Notes under the pieces: generated by a model
What the model was told of the DNA's origin: nothing
The model's database searches: none
The model's input: the letters and a program-made list of their open reading frames with translations, nothing else
DNA from: an uncultured Acetatifactor sp.
Lineage (GTDB): Bacteria; Bacillota; Clostridia; Lachnospirales; Lachnospiraceae
Reading direction: 5' to 3'
Length of the DNA: 64,000 nucleotides
NCBI GenBank assembly: GCA_910577665.1
Contig: CAJTOJ010000020.1
Span: forward strand, 1 to 64,000
Translations under genes and position numbers: made by a program
Shown here: piece after piece, positions 17,493 through 26,772 of the stretch
Position numbering within the stretch: the stretch's first letter is position 1
Layout of the letters: each line of letters begins with the position of its first letter

Positions 17493-18524
17493 CTATTCCG
17501 TTTCCATATAGTGCAGTCTGCAGAACCCGATCTTCCTGCGGTTCCAGGTATATGTCATAAGCAGCTCCCCCCTTCCGCCACATACAATGGCCGGATAAGC
17601 GAAGCTCCCCCTTCCATCCTCAATGACTGCCAGTTCCCGGAAACTGTCTCCATTGTCACCGGAGTAGAACAGCGTAAGCGGCGTCCTGGCCCCCTTATAG
17701 TAATCCGGGGCATTTTCCCTGGGATTACATGCCAGGACGATCCCACCCCCTGGCAGCCTCACCAGATCCAGCCCACTGTTGTTGTTTGGCATACCGGTAT
17801 CATATGCCAGTCCCCAGGTCCTGCCCCCGTCCGCAGAGTCTGAGCGGAAGATCCTGGAGCTGGTACTGCGCAACAGCATGTGCACCTCTCCACGCTCATC
17901 CTCCCAGAGTGCGGGCTGTATGATTCCCTTTCCATAACAGTGGTACTTATTGTAAGGGCTGTCCAGGGTTTCCCGGCAGAGCACCCTCCGCAAGGGGACC
18001 ATGGCACTTTTCTGCCAGGTCCGGCCGTCATCCTGGGATCTGTCCACAAAGGCATCCCAGATCTCTCCCTCCAGGGAAGCAGGTGCCAGCACAGTTCCGT
18101 CACGCAGGCGGATGGGCTTATTCTTCACCGGTCCCCTGCCGCCGCTCTCATCCCCGGCCACCAGCTCCCTCCCCTGGCTGAAAGTCTCTCCCCCGTCAAA
18201 GGATTCCATCACGTAGGTCCTCCAGCGGGATATCTCCGGCCCCACCTTGTAATATAAAAGAATCCTGCCGTCCGCCCCTGCAGACAACACAGGATTCCAA
18301 CAGGCAATCCCCCGCTGCTCCCCCGTCTTGCGCGGTCTGGACCAGCCCCCCTGGCTGCGGACAGCCGTCCAGATAGCCGTATCCGGTCCCTTCTCCCAGC
18401 TTCCCCCGAACCATGCGGCCAGGATCCTGTCCTCCCCGCAGGACAGCAGGGTAGAACCATGTGGACTCTCAAACTCCCGGTCCTCCCCCATGATCATTTC
18501 TTTTTCCATCCTGATGATCTTCAT
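17493..18524 (-). CDS. sialidase-superfamily (BNR-repeat) protein
   Basis: The 343 residues carry repeated Asp-box motifs of the six-bladed propeller: SFDGGETFSQG, SQDDGRTWQKS, SADGGRTWGLA and SGDNGDSFREL. HGSTLLSCGEDRILAAWFGGSWE at the start resembles the conserved N-terminal strand of BNR_2 proteins, and SRIFRSDSADGG carries an Arg expected in the pocket. There is no signal peptide, so it would act in the cytoplasm. It may be an exo-sialidase, but this fold also includes unsaturated-uronyl and other hydrolases. It stands between the sensor gene (14 bp) and the large hydrolase, clearly one transcription unit. Confidence 0.75.
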   Translation of the reverse strand: MKIIRMEKEMIMGEDREFESPHGSTLLSCGEDRILAAWFGGSWEKGPDTAIWTAVRSQGGWSRPRKTGEQRGIACWNPVLSAGADGRILLYYKVGPEISRWRTYVMESFDGGETFSQGRELVAGDESGGRGPVKNKPIRLRDGTVLAPASLEGEIWDAFVDRSQDDGRTWQKSAMVPLRRVLCRETLDSPYNKYHCYGKGIIQPALWEDERGEVHMLLRSTSSRIFRSDSADGGRTWGLAYDTGMPNNNSGLDLVRLPGGGIVLACNPRENAPDYYKGARTPLTLFYSGDNGDSFRELAVIEDGRGSFAYPAIVCGGRGELLMTYTWNRRKIGFCRLHYMETE

Positions 18525-18538
18525 ACAAAACCTTTCCT

Positions 18539-20869
18539 TTACACGTTTTTTCTCAAGCTTCTTTCCTTCTGCCCCAGAGACAGCTCCCTGTATTCACTGG
18601 GAGAATACCCCTCCAGCTTCTTAAATACCCGCAGGAATGTGGCCCGGCTGTCGATTCCCACCATGCTGTAGATGTCTCCTATCTTGATCTGGGTATTCTG
18701 CAACAGTTCCTTGGCCTGTCCCACCCGCACCATATTTACATACTCTGTCAGATTGATACCTGTCTTCTGCTTAAACAGGCGTGACAGATACTTGGAGGAG
18801 AGTCCGAACACATCAGAGATACCGTCCAGACTTAAGTCCTCCCTGTAGTTCTCCCGGATATATTTCTGGATCAGTTCGATCTGCTGGCTGCTGTTCTGGC
18901 TTTCTTTGTGGTTGGCCAGCTCGTATATCTCTTCAAAATATGCCGTGATCAGTTTCCTGGCCTTGTTGCATTCCAAGGCCTTGTTCTCCTGCTGCAGTTC
19001 CAGACCAAGCCTTGTCTCACTCTCCAGTTCCTCCGTCTTCCCCTCACAGTCCTCCAGGCATCTCTGGCCCACGGAGAAAAGCTGCCGATACAGCTCTGTG
19101 CGGTTTAGCTGGGAGATCCCCCGTATATTGTTCATGTCCAGAACCTCATCCAGCACGGTAAAGAGCTGCTCCCTCTTCCCCAGGCGGATACTGCTCACTA
19201 TTTTCTTCTGGTCATAGAAGGAGAAAGCCACCTCCGCCTTCCTGCCCTGGCTGCGGTAGACGGATATGCCGAAGCAGTCCTCACCCGTGCAGTACCGGAT
19301 AGCCTGCAAGGTCTGCCCATAGGCCTCCTGTAATACCTTCAATTCCCCAAAAGGATAGCTGATCCCCACGCTCACCTTGTAATAGGCAGCATCCACCTGG
19401 AACACCTGCTTCAGCTCCAGAAAGATATCCCGCACATGATCCGCAGGATCTTCCTCTTTGCAGTCTATGAGGCAGGGATAGATCCCTCCCTGGCACATCA
19501 GCACGTAGATCCCCACCCTGCCTTCCAACAAGGTCTGCAGGATCTCCTGCAGCATCCGGTAAGTTTTGTCCCTGTCACTGCCTGCATATTCCCGGAAAAA
19601 CAGCTCCGTAAAATCAAAAAACACCGAGGCACACACATAGCGGCTTCCCTGGAACCTGCAATGTTCCCGCAGTTTTTCCTGCAACTCCTGTATATGTTGC
19701 CAGAAAATCCCATTGACCAGAAGCTGAAGGGCATGTTCGATATACCGCTCCCTGTATGACTGGAACTGTATTCTGTATTGTTCTTCCTTTTCCAGCAGAT
19801 CCAGGACTCCCCTGTGCAAAAGCTTCATCTCATCCCGCCTGTTCTCTTCCGTCTGCGGCGGACTGATCTCATTCACAATACATCCAATGGGGCGGTAGAG
19901 CCTGACCGAAAGGAAAAACGCAAAAGCCACCCCGGCTATGGTTAAGAGCATACCTGCCAGCAGGATGTATATCATGTAAAGGTTGGTCAGTCTGGCCACT
20001 CCTTCCACCGGCACCAGGGAAACGTATTTCCATCCACTCCTATCCGATTTATGACAGAAAACATACATCCCGTTTACTCTGTCCCCATCCCTGGCCTGTA
20101 GGTAATCCCCGGGACTCTGTTCCTGGATGATGCCTTCCCTTGTATTCAGGATACATTGGTTCTCCCTGTCATATATCATAAAGACACTGTCCGATGTCAG
20201 CGCTGTTCCCTTCTGCATATCCACCAGCTGACTGGCTGGCACATGCGCTACAATCATGGCTTCCCGGCCCTCCACCCGCAGGTGGGTGACCACTGCAATC
20301 ATCTCCTCTGACAGATTGTTCCGGACCTTGGTCATGCCCACCGGAAGCACTTCTATGGTCTTTGCTTCCGAATAAAGCCTTCGGATACTGTCTGCAGTCA
20401 GCTCCCCATATGCATAGACACATATATTCTGAAAGAAAAAATCCTTGTCATACACACCGGCACTTGTATAGATACGGTCCGAATCCACAAAAAAGGCATA
20501 GAGAAGTGTGATCTGTCCCCCAAAAATAGCCTCATTCTGCTGTATCACATTGGTGATCTGGTACTGTTCTGCCCACACCTTCACATCCATTCTCGCATCG
20601 TATTTAAAATAGCTTTGCATGACTTTTGTGTTATACAGACTCAGTCCCACATTCTGTACCACCCCCATGTGGGAATCAATCAGCTGTGCGGAAGCCGTCA
20701 GGTTGGATTGGATCTTGTCGAATACCGCCTCCCTGGTGTTCCTGCTGGCCAGCACATAGACCACCGCCATGGCCATATACATCAAAAGAAGAAGGCTTAA
20801 GAAACAGTAAAATAGTTTGATCAGGTATTTACTGCCGCGAAACCGTTTCCTCCCCCGTATTCCTTTCAT
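18539..20869 (-). CDS. membrane-bound AraC-type regulator (YesN/dCache-like)
   Basis: The protein has a first membrane span (LIKLFYCFLSLLLLMYMAMAV), about 270 extracellular residues resembling a Cache sensor, a second span (IYILLAGMLLTIAGVAFAFFL), a cytoplasmic linker and a C-terminal AraC DNA-binding domain. The latter has NYREDLSLDGISDVFGLSSK and the second helix-turn-helix up to GYSPSEYREL. No receiver or kinase domain is present: sensing and DNA binding are in one chain. The start MKGIRGRK at 20869 is preferred over 20881. It follows the solute-binding protein and probably switches on the locus when a glycan or its binding protein is sensed outside. Confidence 0.85.
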   Translation of the reverse strand: MKGIRGRKRFRGSKYLIKLFYCFLSLLLLMYMAMAVVYVLASRNTREAVFDKIQSNLTASAQLIDSHMGVVQNVGLSLYNTKVMQSYFKYDARMDVKVWAEQYQITNVIQQNEAIFGGQITLLYAFFVDSDRIYTSAGVYDKDFFFQNICVYAYGELTADSIRRLYSEAKTIEVLPVGMTKVRNNLSEEMIAVVTHLRVEGREAMIVAHVPASQLVDMQKGTALTSDSVFMIYDRENQCILNTREGIIQEQSPGDYLQARDGDRVNGMYVFCHKSDRSGWKYVSLVPVEGVARLTNLYMIYILLAGMLLTIAGVAFAFFLSVRLYRPIGCIVNEISPPQTEENRRDEMKLLHRGVLDLLEKEEQYRIQFQSYRERYIEHALQLLVNGIFWQHIQELQEKLREHCRFQGSRYVCASVFFDFTELFFREYAGSDRDKTYRMLQEILQTLLEGRVGIYVLMCQGGIYPCLIDCKEEDPADHVRDIFLELKQVFQVDAAYYKVSVGISYPFGELKVLQEAYGQTLQAIRYCTGEDCFGISVYRSQGRKAEVAFSFYDQKKIVSSIRLGKREQLFTVLDEVLDMNNIRGISQLNRTELYRQLFSVGQRCLEDCEGKTEELESETRLGLELQQENKALECNKARKLITAYFEEIYELANHKESQNSSQQIELIQKYIRENYREDLSLDGISDVFGLSSKYLSRLFKQKTGINLTEYVNMVRVGQAKELLQNTQIKIGDIYSMVGIDSRATFLRVFKKLEGYSPSEYRELSLGQKERSLRKNV

Positions 20870-21119
20870 GTCAACCCCCATTCCCCATCCGGGCCTGCCG
20901 TGTGTCTTCCTGTATCCTTGTCCCCTACATCTGGAACCGGCACAGCGCACTTATGCCAATGAAGTCCCTTTCGTCCGGCACATATTCCCATATGCTATCA
21001 TTTCCCGGACAGACGGAAGCTTCCGCCCTCCGCCTGTCCGGGAAACCATGCTCCATAAGACAATCCCCCTCAAAGAGTTTGCCGGTGCCTGAGACCAGTA
21101 GCCCGGATGCTGACAGATC

Positions 21120-22799
21120 TTACCTGGCATACCGGGCATCTGCCCCATTATAAATCTCCTCCAGTTCCCTGGCATCTGCCTGGATGGACTCTATGACCTT
21201 GTCCCAGTTGTCAATGGGTTCCACACCCATGATGTACTTATTGTATTCCTGGTCCAATGTAGTTGTCAATTTTGTTAAGATATCCGTCACCCGCTCTGTC
21301 TCCTCCGGCGTCAGGGAAGGGGCGGTATAGGGATCCACATAGGCCGGATCTGCATTGATGATCTCCCAGTACTCCTCCACCACATCGTTCCAGTCGCCCA
21401 CGATCTTCTGGATGGCGAACTGTGTCTTGGTATTGGTGCACCAGAGACTGAAATTCAGCTTCGTGATGCCAAGGTCACTGTACACGGCATAATACTTAGA
21501 GTTAAATCCTTCATCATCCACTCCGTTGATGTAATCTTCTATGAACTGTGGCTCTCCGTCTTCATCTACATAAAAGCTCACACCCTCCACACCATAATTG
21601 CTGATATTGGAACCTTCCTCCGAATACATCCAGTCAATGAACCTGATCACATCCTCGATCCGCTCTGTCTTGGCATTGATGGCAAACAGACGGCCTGTAT
21701 TCTTCACATCATAGGCCAGGGCACGTCTCTGTCCAAAGGAATTCTCAGGCACCGGAATCACCTGCAGGGTGGCATTCTCCAATCCTTCCTGTGTCCGCAG
21801 GATATTGGTATAGTTCTGGCCAAACCCGCTGTTGTCAATGAACATGAAGGACTGACCACTTGTCATCTTATACTGTAACTGCTCCGAGGTGGTAGTGGCA
21901 AAATCCGGATCCAGAACCCCGCGCTCATAGCACTGGTTCAGGAAAGTCAGCACCGCCTTGAACTCCTCCGTGGCCGGTCCAAAGACATATCTGCCGCCAT
22001 CCACATCGTAATCGTAATAGATCCCTGCGCCGGACCCCAGCATGTAGGACACTGTGGACAGAAGCTGGCTGGTTCCTTTCCTGCCGGTATAAGGAATGGA
22101 TTCCGGATAAAGCTCCTTGAGCCTGGCCATCACATCAATCAGTTCATCGAATGTGGAGGGAATAGCCAGATCATGTTTCTCCAGCAGATCAGTCCTCAGC
22201 ACCACACCGAAACCATTTCTGGCCTCATCTCTGGGAATGGCCGGAAATGCATACAACTCCCCATCCACCAGCCATCTTGACAGCACTTCCTCATTTTCCT
22301 TCCACAATTTGTAGAAATTAGGCATGGTTTCTTCGTTCACATACTGCATCAGCGGTACGAAGATACCTTCCCCGGCGTAGGAATTGATATTGCCGGCAGA
22401 CACCTTGATGATGTCCGGGAAATTGTTGGTGGCCAGCAACACATTTTCTTTCTCTGTATAGCTGCTGGTGGGAACGATCTGGTAGACCAGCTTTACATTG
22501 GTCTTCCTGTGGATCTCCTGCTGGGCCGGCGCATAATCTGTCAAAGGCTGGGCAGCGTTGTCCTGCATCAGGATGGTGATCTCCAGCTCCTCGTCAAGCC
22601 ACAGAGAACTCTCCTTCTGGTCTGCTCCCTCTGCCTGTCCTTCCTCGTTTCCTGCATCTTCCACATTGCTGCTTCCGTCCTGCGACAGTCCGGAATCAGA
22701 TGACACCGTACTTTCAGATGGCTCTTTGCCACCACAGGCTGTCAGCAGCATAGTCACACACAACGCCATACATAAAAATCTGTTTTTTCTGAATTTCAT
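21120..22799 (-). CDS. sugar ABC transporter substrate-binding lipoprotein
   Basis: The 559-residue protein begins MKFRKNRFLCMALCVTMLLT and has a lipobox LLTACGG, so it is anchored outside by lipid. A Ser/Glu/Gly-rich linker follows, then an extracellular solute-binding family 1 fold of the long LipO type (LATNNFPDIIKVSAGNINSY, NGFGVVLRTDLLEKHDL, GKKxTSQLL-like GRKGTSQLL). AGGAG stands seven bases before ATG 22799, which decides the start over 22889. The two permeases encoded just upstream complete the importer. The ATPase is not encoded here, as is normal for this class, which shares a common MsmK-like ATPase. Cargo: probably an oligosaccharide. Confidence 0.92.
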   Translation of the reverse strand: MKFRKNRFLCMALCVTMLLTACGGKEPSESTVSSDSGLSQDGSSNVEDAGNEEGQAEGADQKESSLWLDEELEITILMQDNAAQPLTDYAPAQQEIHRKTNVKLVYQIVPTSSYTEKENVLLATNNFPDIIKVSAGNINSYAGEGIFVPLMQYVNEETMPNFYKLWKENEEVLSRWLVDGELYAFPAIPRDEARNGFGVVLRTDLLEKHDLAIPSTFDELIDVMARLKELYPESIPYTGRKGTSQLLSTVSYMLGSGAGIYYDYDVDGGRYVFGPATEEFKAVLTFLNQCYERGVLDPDFATTTSEQLQYKMTSGQSFMFIDNSGFGQNYTNILRTQEGLENATLQVIPVPENSFGQRRALAYDVKNTGRLFAINAKTERIEDVIRFIDWMYSEEGSNISNYGVEGVSFYVDEDGEPQFIEDYINGVDDEGFNSKYYAVYSDLGITKLNFSLWCTNTKTQFAIQKIVGDWNDVVEEYWEIINADPAYVDPYTAPSLTPEETERVTDILTKLTTTLDQEYNKYIMGVEPIDNWDKVIESIQADARELEEIYNGADARYAR

Positions 22800-22903
22800 G
22801 AGCTTTCTCCTTTTCTGTTTTGCATCTTTTATGATCAGTTTTACATCCGGTTTCCGTAATATGTACGCTCCGGTCCATGGATCCGGCACCCTACTGCTTC
22901 CCT

Positions 22904-23791
22904 TCAGCCTTTGATGGAACCCACCATGACGCCCTTGGTAAAATATTTCTGGATAAACGGATATACCATCAGAATGGGCAACACAGACACAATGATCACC
23001 GCATACTTATAATTAGTGGCAATGACCGTGGCACTGCTGCTCACATCGCCACCGTTCTCCATAAATTCCCCGGCAATGACAATGTCCCTCAGAATCACCT
23101 GCACCGGGTACTTCTTCTGGTCATCCAGGTACAGAATAGCCGACAGATAACTGTTCCAGTGTCCAACGGCGTAGAACAAGGTCATGGTTGCCAGAATCGC
23201 CTTGGACAGAGGCAGTACGATCCTGAACAGAATGTGGATGTCATTGGCCCCGTCTATATAGGCAGATTCTGTCAGCGAAGCCGGCAGCCCCTGGAAAGAG
23301 GTACGCATGACAATCATGTTGTAGGTGCTGACCGCCCCTGGCAGTACGATGGCCCATATGGTATTCATCAAGTGCAATTTGCTGACCACCAGATACAGGG
23401 GGATCATGCCTCCGCCTATAAACATCGTCAATGTGACAAATAAAGTAAAAAACTTACGTCCATAGAAATCCGGCCTGGAAAATGGATAGGCGCAAAGTGC
23501 CGTCATCATTACATTGATAAAGGTTCCCACTACTGTGTACAGAATCGTATTGCCATAAGCCACCCAGATCCTGCTATTCTTGAATACAATTTTATAGGCG
23601 TCAAAATTGATGCCCATGGGAAGCAATGTCACTTCGCCCCTGCTGATATGGTTTGCCGAACTGATTGATACGATGAACACATAATACATGGGATAAAATG
23701 TAACCAGTACCACCAGCCCCAGCAGGATATACAAGACAATGTCAAAACACCTGCTTCCCACACTTCTATGCTTAAATTTAACAGAACTCAT
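22904..23791 (-). CDS. carbohydrate ABC transporter permease, LplC/YtcP type
   Basis: The 295 residues form six membrane spans. The EAA loop that docks the ATPase is visible as LPASLTESAYIDGANDIHILFRIVLPLSKA. FDIVLYILLGLVVLVTFYP is the first span, and the end KYFTKGVMVGSIKG is the typical terminus. Start 23791 (MSSVKFKHRS) is chosen; upstream codons to 23923 are not family-like. It lies between permease B (112 bp) and the binding protein (104 bp). Confidence 0.92.
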   Translation of the reverse strand: MSSVKFKHRSVGSRCFDIVLYILLGLVVLVTFYPMYYVFIVSISSANHISRGEVTLLPMGINFDAYKIVFKNSRIWVAYGNTILYTVVGTFINVMMTALCAYPFSRPDFYGRKFFTLFVTLTMFIGGGMIPLYLVVSKLHLMNTIWAIVLPGAVSTYNMIVMRTSFQGLPASLTESAYIDGANDIHILFRIVLPLSKAILATMTLFYAVGHWNSYLSAILYLDDQKKYPVQVILRDIVIAGEFMENGGDVSSSATVIATNYKYAVIIVSVLPILMVYPFIQKYFTKGVMVGSIKG

Positions 23792-23903
23792 TTTTATACC
23801 CCGTGCCCGCTTCAGCGGGCATACCAATCCATATTTACCTTTTGATGATGTTTCCGCGGGCATATAGCCTGCGTTGCTTACCGGCCCATGGCAGCTTCCC
23901 ACA

Positions 23904-24875
23904 TTACCACAGTGTGGTCTCACTCAGTTTGCCTGCCGCCTTATTGGCCACGGTCAGCAGAATCAAGCCGATCACGGACTGGAACAACCCAACAGCAGTT
24001 CCATAGCTGAAGTCGCCACCCAGGACACCGCGCCTGTATACAAAAGTCGATATGACATCTGCTGTCTCATAGGTAGAACCGTTATACAGAAGCAGGATTT
24101 TCTCATATCCCAGACTCAGGAGACGTCCCATCTGCATGATCAGCATAATAGTAATCGTAGGCGCAATACAAGGCAATGTGACATTGCGGATTCTCTGCCA
24201 TCGGTTAGCCCCGTCAATCATGGCTGCCTCCAGGATCTCCTGATCCACATTGGTAAGCGCCGCCAGGTACACAATGGACCCCCAGCCTGCCCCCTGCCAG
24301 ATCCCCGATGCAATATAAATCGTGCGGAAATACTGGGGCATCAGCAGAAACTGTACCGGCTTCCCCCCGAAAAACTGGACGATCTGGTTAATGAGTCCTG
24401 TAGAGGAAAGGAAATTGGTAATCATACCACATATGACCACCGTGGAAATGAAATGCGGAAGATAGCTGACTGTCTGTACCACCTTCTTAAATTTCATGCT
24501 CCTTACCTCGTTCAGTGCAAGCGCCAGTATGATCGGCACCGGGAATCCCCAGAACAGATTGTAGAGGTTCAACAGCAGTGTATTTCTGGCCAGTTTCCAG
24601 AAATAGGGATCTGACAGGAACTTGCTGAAATGTTTGAATCCGATCCAGGGACTGTTGAAAACACCTTTTACAATATTGTAATCTTTGAATGCTATTAATA
24701 TTCCGTACATCGGTGCATATTGAAACACACAATAGTACACAAACGGGAGCAGGAAGATCAGATAGAGATATTTGCTTTTCTTGATCTTACGCCACACCTG
24801 GCTGCGATTGTCCCGTGTGAGGGGTTTTCTGCCAGCGGCCAGCGGCGCCGGATGCATCCCCGCGGATTTTTTCAT
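23904..24875 (-). CDS. sugar ABC transporter permease, LplB type
   Basis: The 323 residues hold six spans, with YLYLIFLLPFVYYCVFQYAPMYG at the start and the EAA loop as DQEILEAAMIDGANRWQRI. It is the first gene of the transporter/sensor/hydrolase series, so its upstream region (24876-25110) should hold the main promoter. I could not choose one with confidence there. The truncated permease at 1621-2229 is the same family and shows what was lost in that copy. Confidence 0.92.
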   Translation of the reverse strand: MKKSAGMHPAPLAAGRKPLTRDNRSQVWRKIKKSKYLYLIFLLPFVYYCVFQYAPMYGILIAFKDYNIVKGVFNSPWIGFKHFSKFLSDPYFWKLARNTLLLNLYNLFWGFPVPIILALALNEVRSMKFKKVVQTVSYLPHFISTVVICGMITNFLSSTGLINQIVQFFGGKPVQFLLMPQYFRTIYIASGIWQGAGWGSIVYLAALTNVDQEILEAAMIDGANRWQRIRNVTLPCIAPTITIMLIMQMGRLLSLGYEKILLLYNGSTYETADVISTFVYRRGVLGGDFSYGTAVGLFQSVIGLILLTVANKAAGKLSETTLW

Positions 24876-25112
24876 GAGACTCCTCCTCTCTTCTCTTGTT
24901 TCGAAATAGACATCTGTATCATTTCCTATCCCACTGCGCAGTGTTTTTGTACAGTTCTCATTCTATTGTGTCTTATTTGTGGTGTAAATCAGCAATATTC
25001 CCCATTTTGTAGCGCTTTTCCGCATAAAGTCAGCATTGTCTCATTTTTCCACATACTTTGACTCAAAAAGCCGCATTTGCAAAGGAGGCATGGGAAAACC
25101 GGCCCCATAAGA

Positions 25113-25141
25113 AAGGAGCCATCCTTTCGGATGACTCCCTT
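25113..25141 (-). terminator. terminator of the spoVAA transcript
   Basis: AAGGAGCCATCC and GGATGACTCCCTT pair around a TTTC loop with one mismatch. On the minus strand the stem is followed by TTTCTTAT. It overlaps the spoVAA stop codon. Confidence 0.65.
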
Positions 25142-25766
25142 AGCTCTCCTCTTCTTTCCCTTCCCGGCCAGCGGTGGCTATCAGTGCCTTGTCCACATCT
25201 TCCTCATAGTTGCGCATGGCCACCTCAATGGGAGTGGGATCCTTTGTCAGCCGTCTGCCGCCCACATGGTTAAAGAACAGGATAATCCCCGCGGCAAGGC
25301 CGATGGAATAAGCGATCTCCAGCACATTCAGACCTTGCGGTTCCCTGCCCATGACCATCTGGTAAACTTCTGTGAACACCTCATTGATACCCACATCATT
25401 GTGATACGCCATAATGGTGAAACCTGTGCCGAAAAAGCTGACCAGACAGACCAGCGCTGCTTTCAGCCACTGCTGCCATCCCTTATGGGTGTCTACGTCC
25501 ACCCACTCCACCAGCACATCCGGCTCTCCTATGACCTGGACACTGATCTCCGGACAGGTCTGTTCCATCAGCTCCACCAGGCGCAGGGCGCTGATCACAC
25601 ACCGCCTGGTGTCTCCCTTTCCGAAGTGATGTACTTTCAATGCCTTTACCTTGGCACTGACCGTTTTGTCTGCACACCGGATGTTTCCCAGATCCGTCAT
25701 AAAGACATCCGGTGCCTGCACCTCCGCATTCCTGTCACATTTCAGATAAACCGTAATATTTGCCAT
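25140..25766 (-). CDS. spoVAA: stage V sporulation protein AA
   Basis: SpoVAA belongs to the spore membrane complex for dipicolinic acid movement. The 208 residues match the B. subtilis protein in length and order. They show VYLKCDRNAEVQAPDVFMTD at the N-terminus, ISVQVIGEPDVLVEW, a first span near LVCLVSFFGTGFTIMAYHNDVG, a second near IAYSIGLAAGIILFFNHVGG, and the end PTPIEVAMRNYEEDVDKAL. AGGGAGAG six bases before ATG 25766 fixes the start. It follows spoVAB, the reverse of the order in Bacillus. Confidence 0.92.
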   Translation of the reverse strand: MANITVYLKCDRNAEVQAPDVFMTDLGNIRCADKTVSAKVKALKVHHFGKGDTRRCVISALRLVELMEQTCPEISVQVIGEPDVLVEWVDVDTHKGWQQWLKAALVCLVSFFGTGFTIMAYHNDVGINEVFTEVYQMVMGREPQGLNVLEIAYSIGLAAGIILFFNHVGGRRLTKDPTPIEVAMRNYEEDVDKALIATAGREGKEEES

Positions 25767-25767
25767 G

Positions 25768-25859
25768 TCCACTCTCCCTGCGTGCCCAGCACGCTTTCTA
25801 ACCCGCGGGACGGTGTGAAGACCCTTCCACTCTCCCTGTGTGCCCTGGCACGTTTCCTA
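25768..25859. repeat. duplicated leader segment between spoVAB and spoVAA
   Basis: Bases 25768-25800 and 25826-25859 are near-identical direct repeats (CCACTCTCCCTG.GTGCCC..GCACG.TT.CTA). Each includes the AGGGAGAGTGGA ribosome site on the minus strand. Only the copy next to the ATG is used. Confidence 0.75.
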
Positions 25860-25929
25860 TCCAGTTGGATTCTTCCCCGCCACTGCCGGATCCGCACCCT
25901 GCCAGAAGTCCCTGCAACTGCCGGGCACA

Positions 25930-26418
25930 TTATCCAGCCGTCCGGTGCAGTTCCTGCCAGAAATACAGCAGGGAACCGCATAGTTTTCCTGCAGCCATGG
26001 CCAGAATGGCAAGGCCGATCCCGTGCCGGAAAGAGATCCGCCTGGTAAAAATGGGAATACTGTCCAGCATCTCCGCAATGGCCAGTGCCAGGCAGCCGAT
26101 AAACATCCCGGCAAAGAGACCGAACATAGCCTGCCAGAATATCCCCGCCTGAAGCCATAGTCCCTGCAAGTCAGGAACATGCTGCTGCCACCAGGCCCCG
26201 AACTGACAGTATTCCGGGAAGATGCTGAGCATACTGCCCGCTATGGTGCCAAAAATCACCATTTCTTCGTACAGCAATACCTTTCCCGCCGTATGTGTCT
26301 TCCCCGCGAAACGGGGTACCAGTCCCACTGCCACCAGCACGGTAAACACCCCTGCGGCTGCCAGCAAACCATAGCTTGCCCCCACAACTGCCAGAAATAT
26401 GCCTCCTACTATCTCCAT
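25930..26418 (-). CDS. spoVAB: stage V sporulation protein AB
   Basis: The 162 residues encode a membrane protein with about five spans. VFTVLVAVGLVPRFAGKTHT corresponds to the conserved LGIIPRLAQ block of SpoVAB, then LLYEEMVIFGTIAG and FGLFAGMFIGCLALAIAEMLDSIPI with the typical Glu in a span, and GIGLAILAMAAGKLCGSL. AGGGAGAG lies five bases before ATG 26418, which decides against the upstream start 26481. It partners SpoVAA, 163 bp downstream. Confidence 0.9.
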   Translation of the reverse strand: MEIVGGIFLAVVGASYGLLAAAGVFTVLVAVGLVPRFAGKTHTAGKVLLYEEMVIFGTIAGSMLSIFPEYCQFGAWWQQHVPDLQGLWLQAGIFWQAMFGLFAGMFIGCLALAIAEMLDSIPIFTRRISFRHGIGLAILAMAAGKLCGSLLYFWQELHRTAG

Positions 26419-26547
26419 CCTGACTCTCCCTGTAGATACCACACTCATCCAATACCTGGAACCGCCTTTTTCAACCCGCATTTTCCAGTATGGGAATCCT
26501 GCCTTCCCTTCCCGCTTCCTGTCATACCGTTATGCGGCAGGTATGCA

Positions 26548-26591
26548 AAAAAGACACCCTTGGAAAAATCATTCCCCAAAAATGTCTTTTT
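26548..26591. terminator. terminator-like hairpin
   Basis: AAAAAGACA at 26548-26556 pairs with TGTCTTTTT at 26583-26591, and A/T runs lie on both sides, so it could stop transcription in either direction. The 26-nt loop is long. It separates the second hydrolase from spoVAB. Confidence 0.5.
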
Positions 26592-26601
26592 ATGCATATA
26601 T

Positions 26602-26766
26602 CTATACGCCCATGCCCGCTTCTGCCAGCAGCCCTCCGGGCGATATCCGCTTAATCCGCAATGACATCAGACAGGCAATCCCAAAAGCAGCCATCACCAG
26701 AACCACTCCTGCCAGACCGATGAATCCCACCGGTATGGCAAAGGTACATTTCACAATGCCGATTCC
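26602..26766 (-). pseudogene. FtsX-like ABC permease, 3' scrap
   Basis: An open frame of 54 codons without a start ends at TAG 26604-26602. It encodes one hydrophobic span (FAIPVGFIGLAGVVLVMAAF) followed by CLMSLRIKRISPGGLLAEAG. This ending is typical of FtsX/MacB-type ABC permeases, where the last span is followed by R.kRISP..Li.E. Nothing of the rest of such a gene is adjacent; the hydrolase stop lies just upstream. Confidence 0.5.
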
Positions 26767-26772
26767 CTATGT

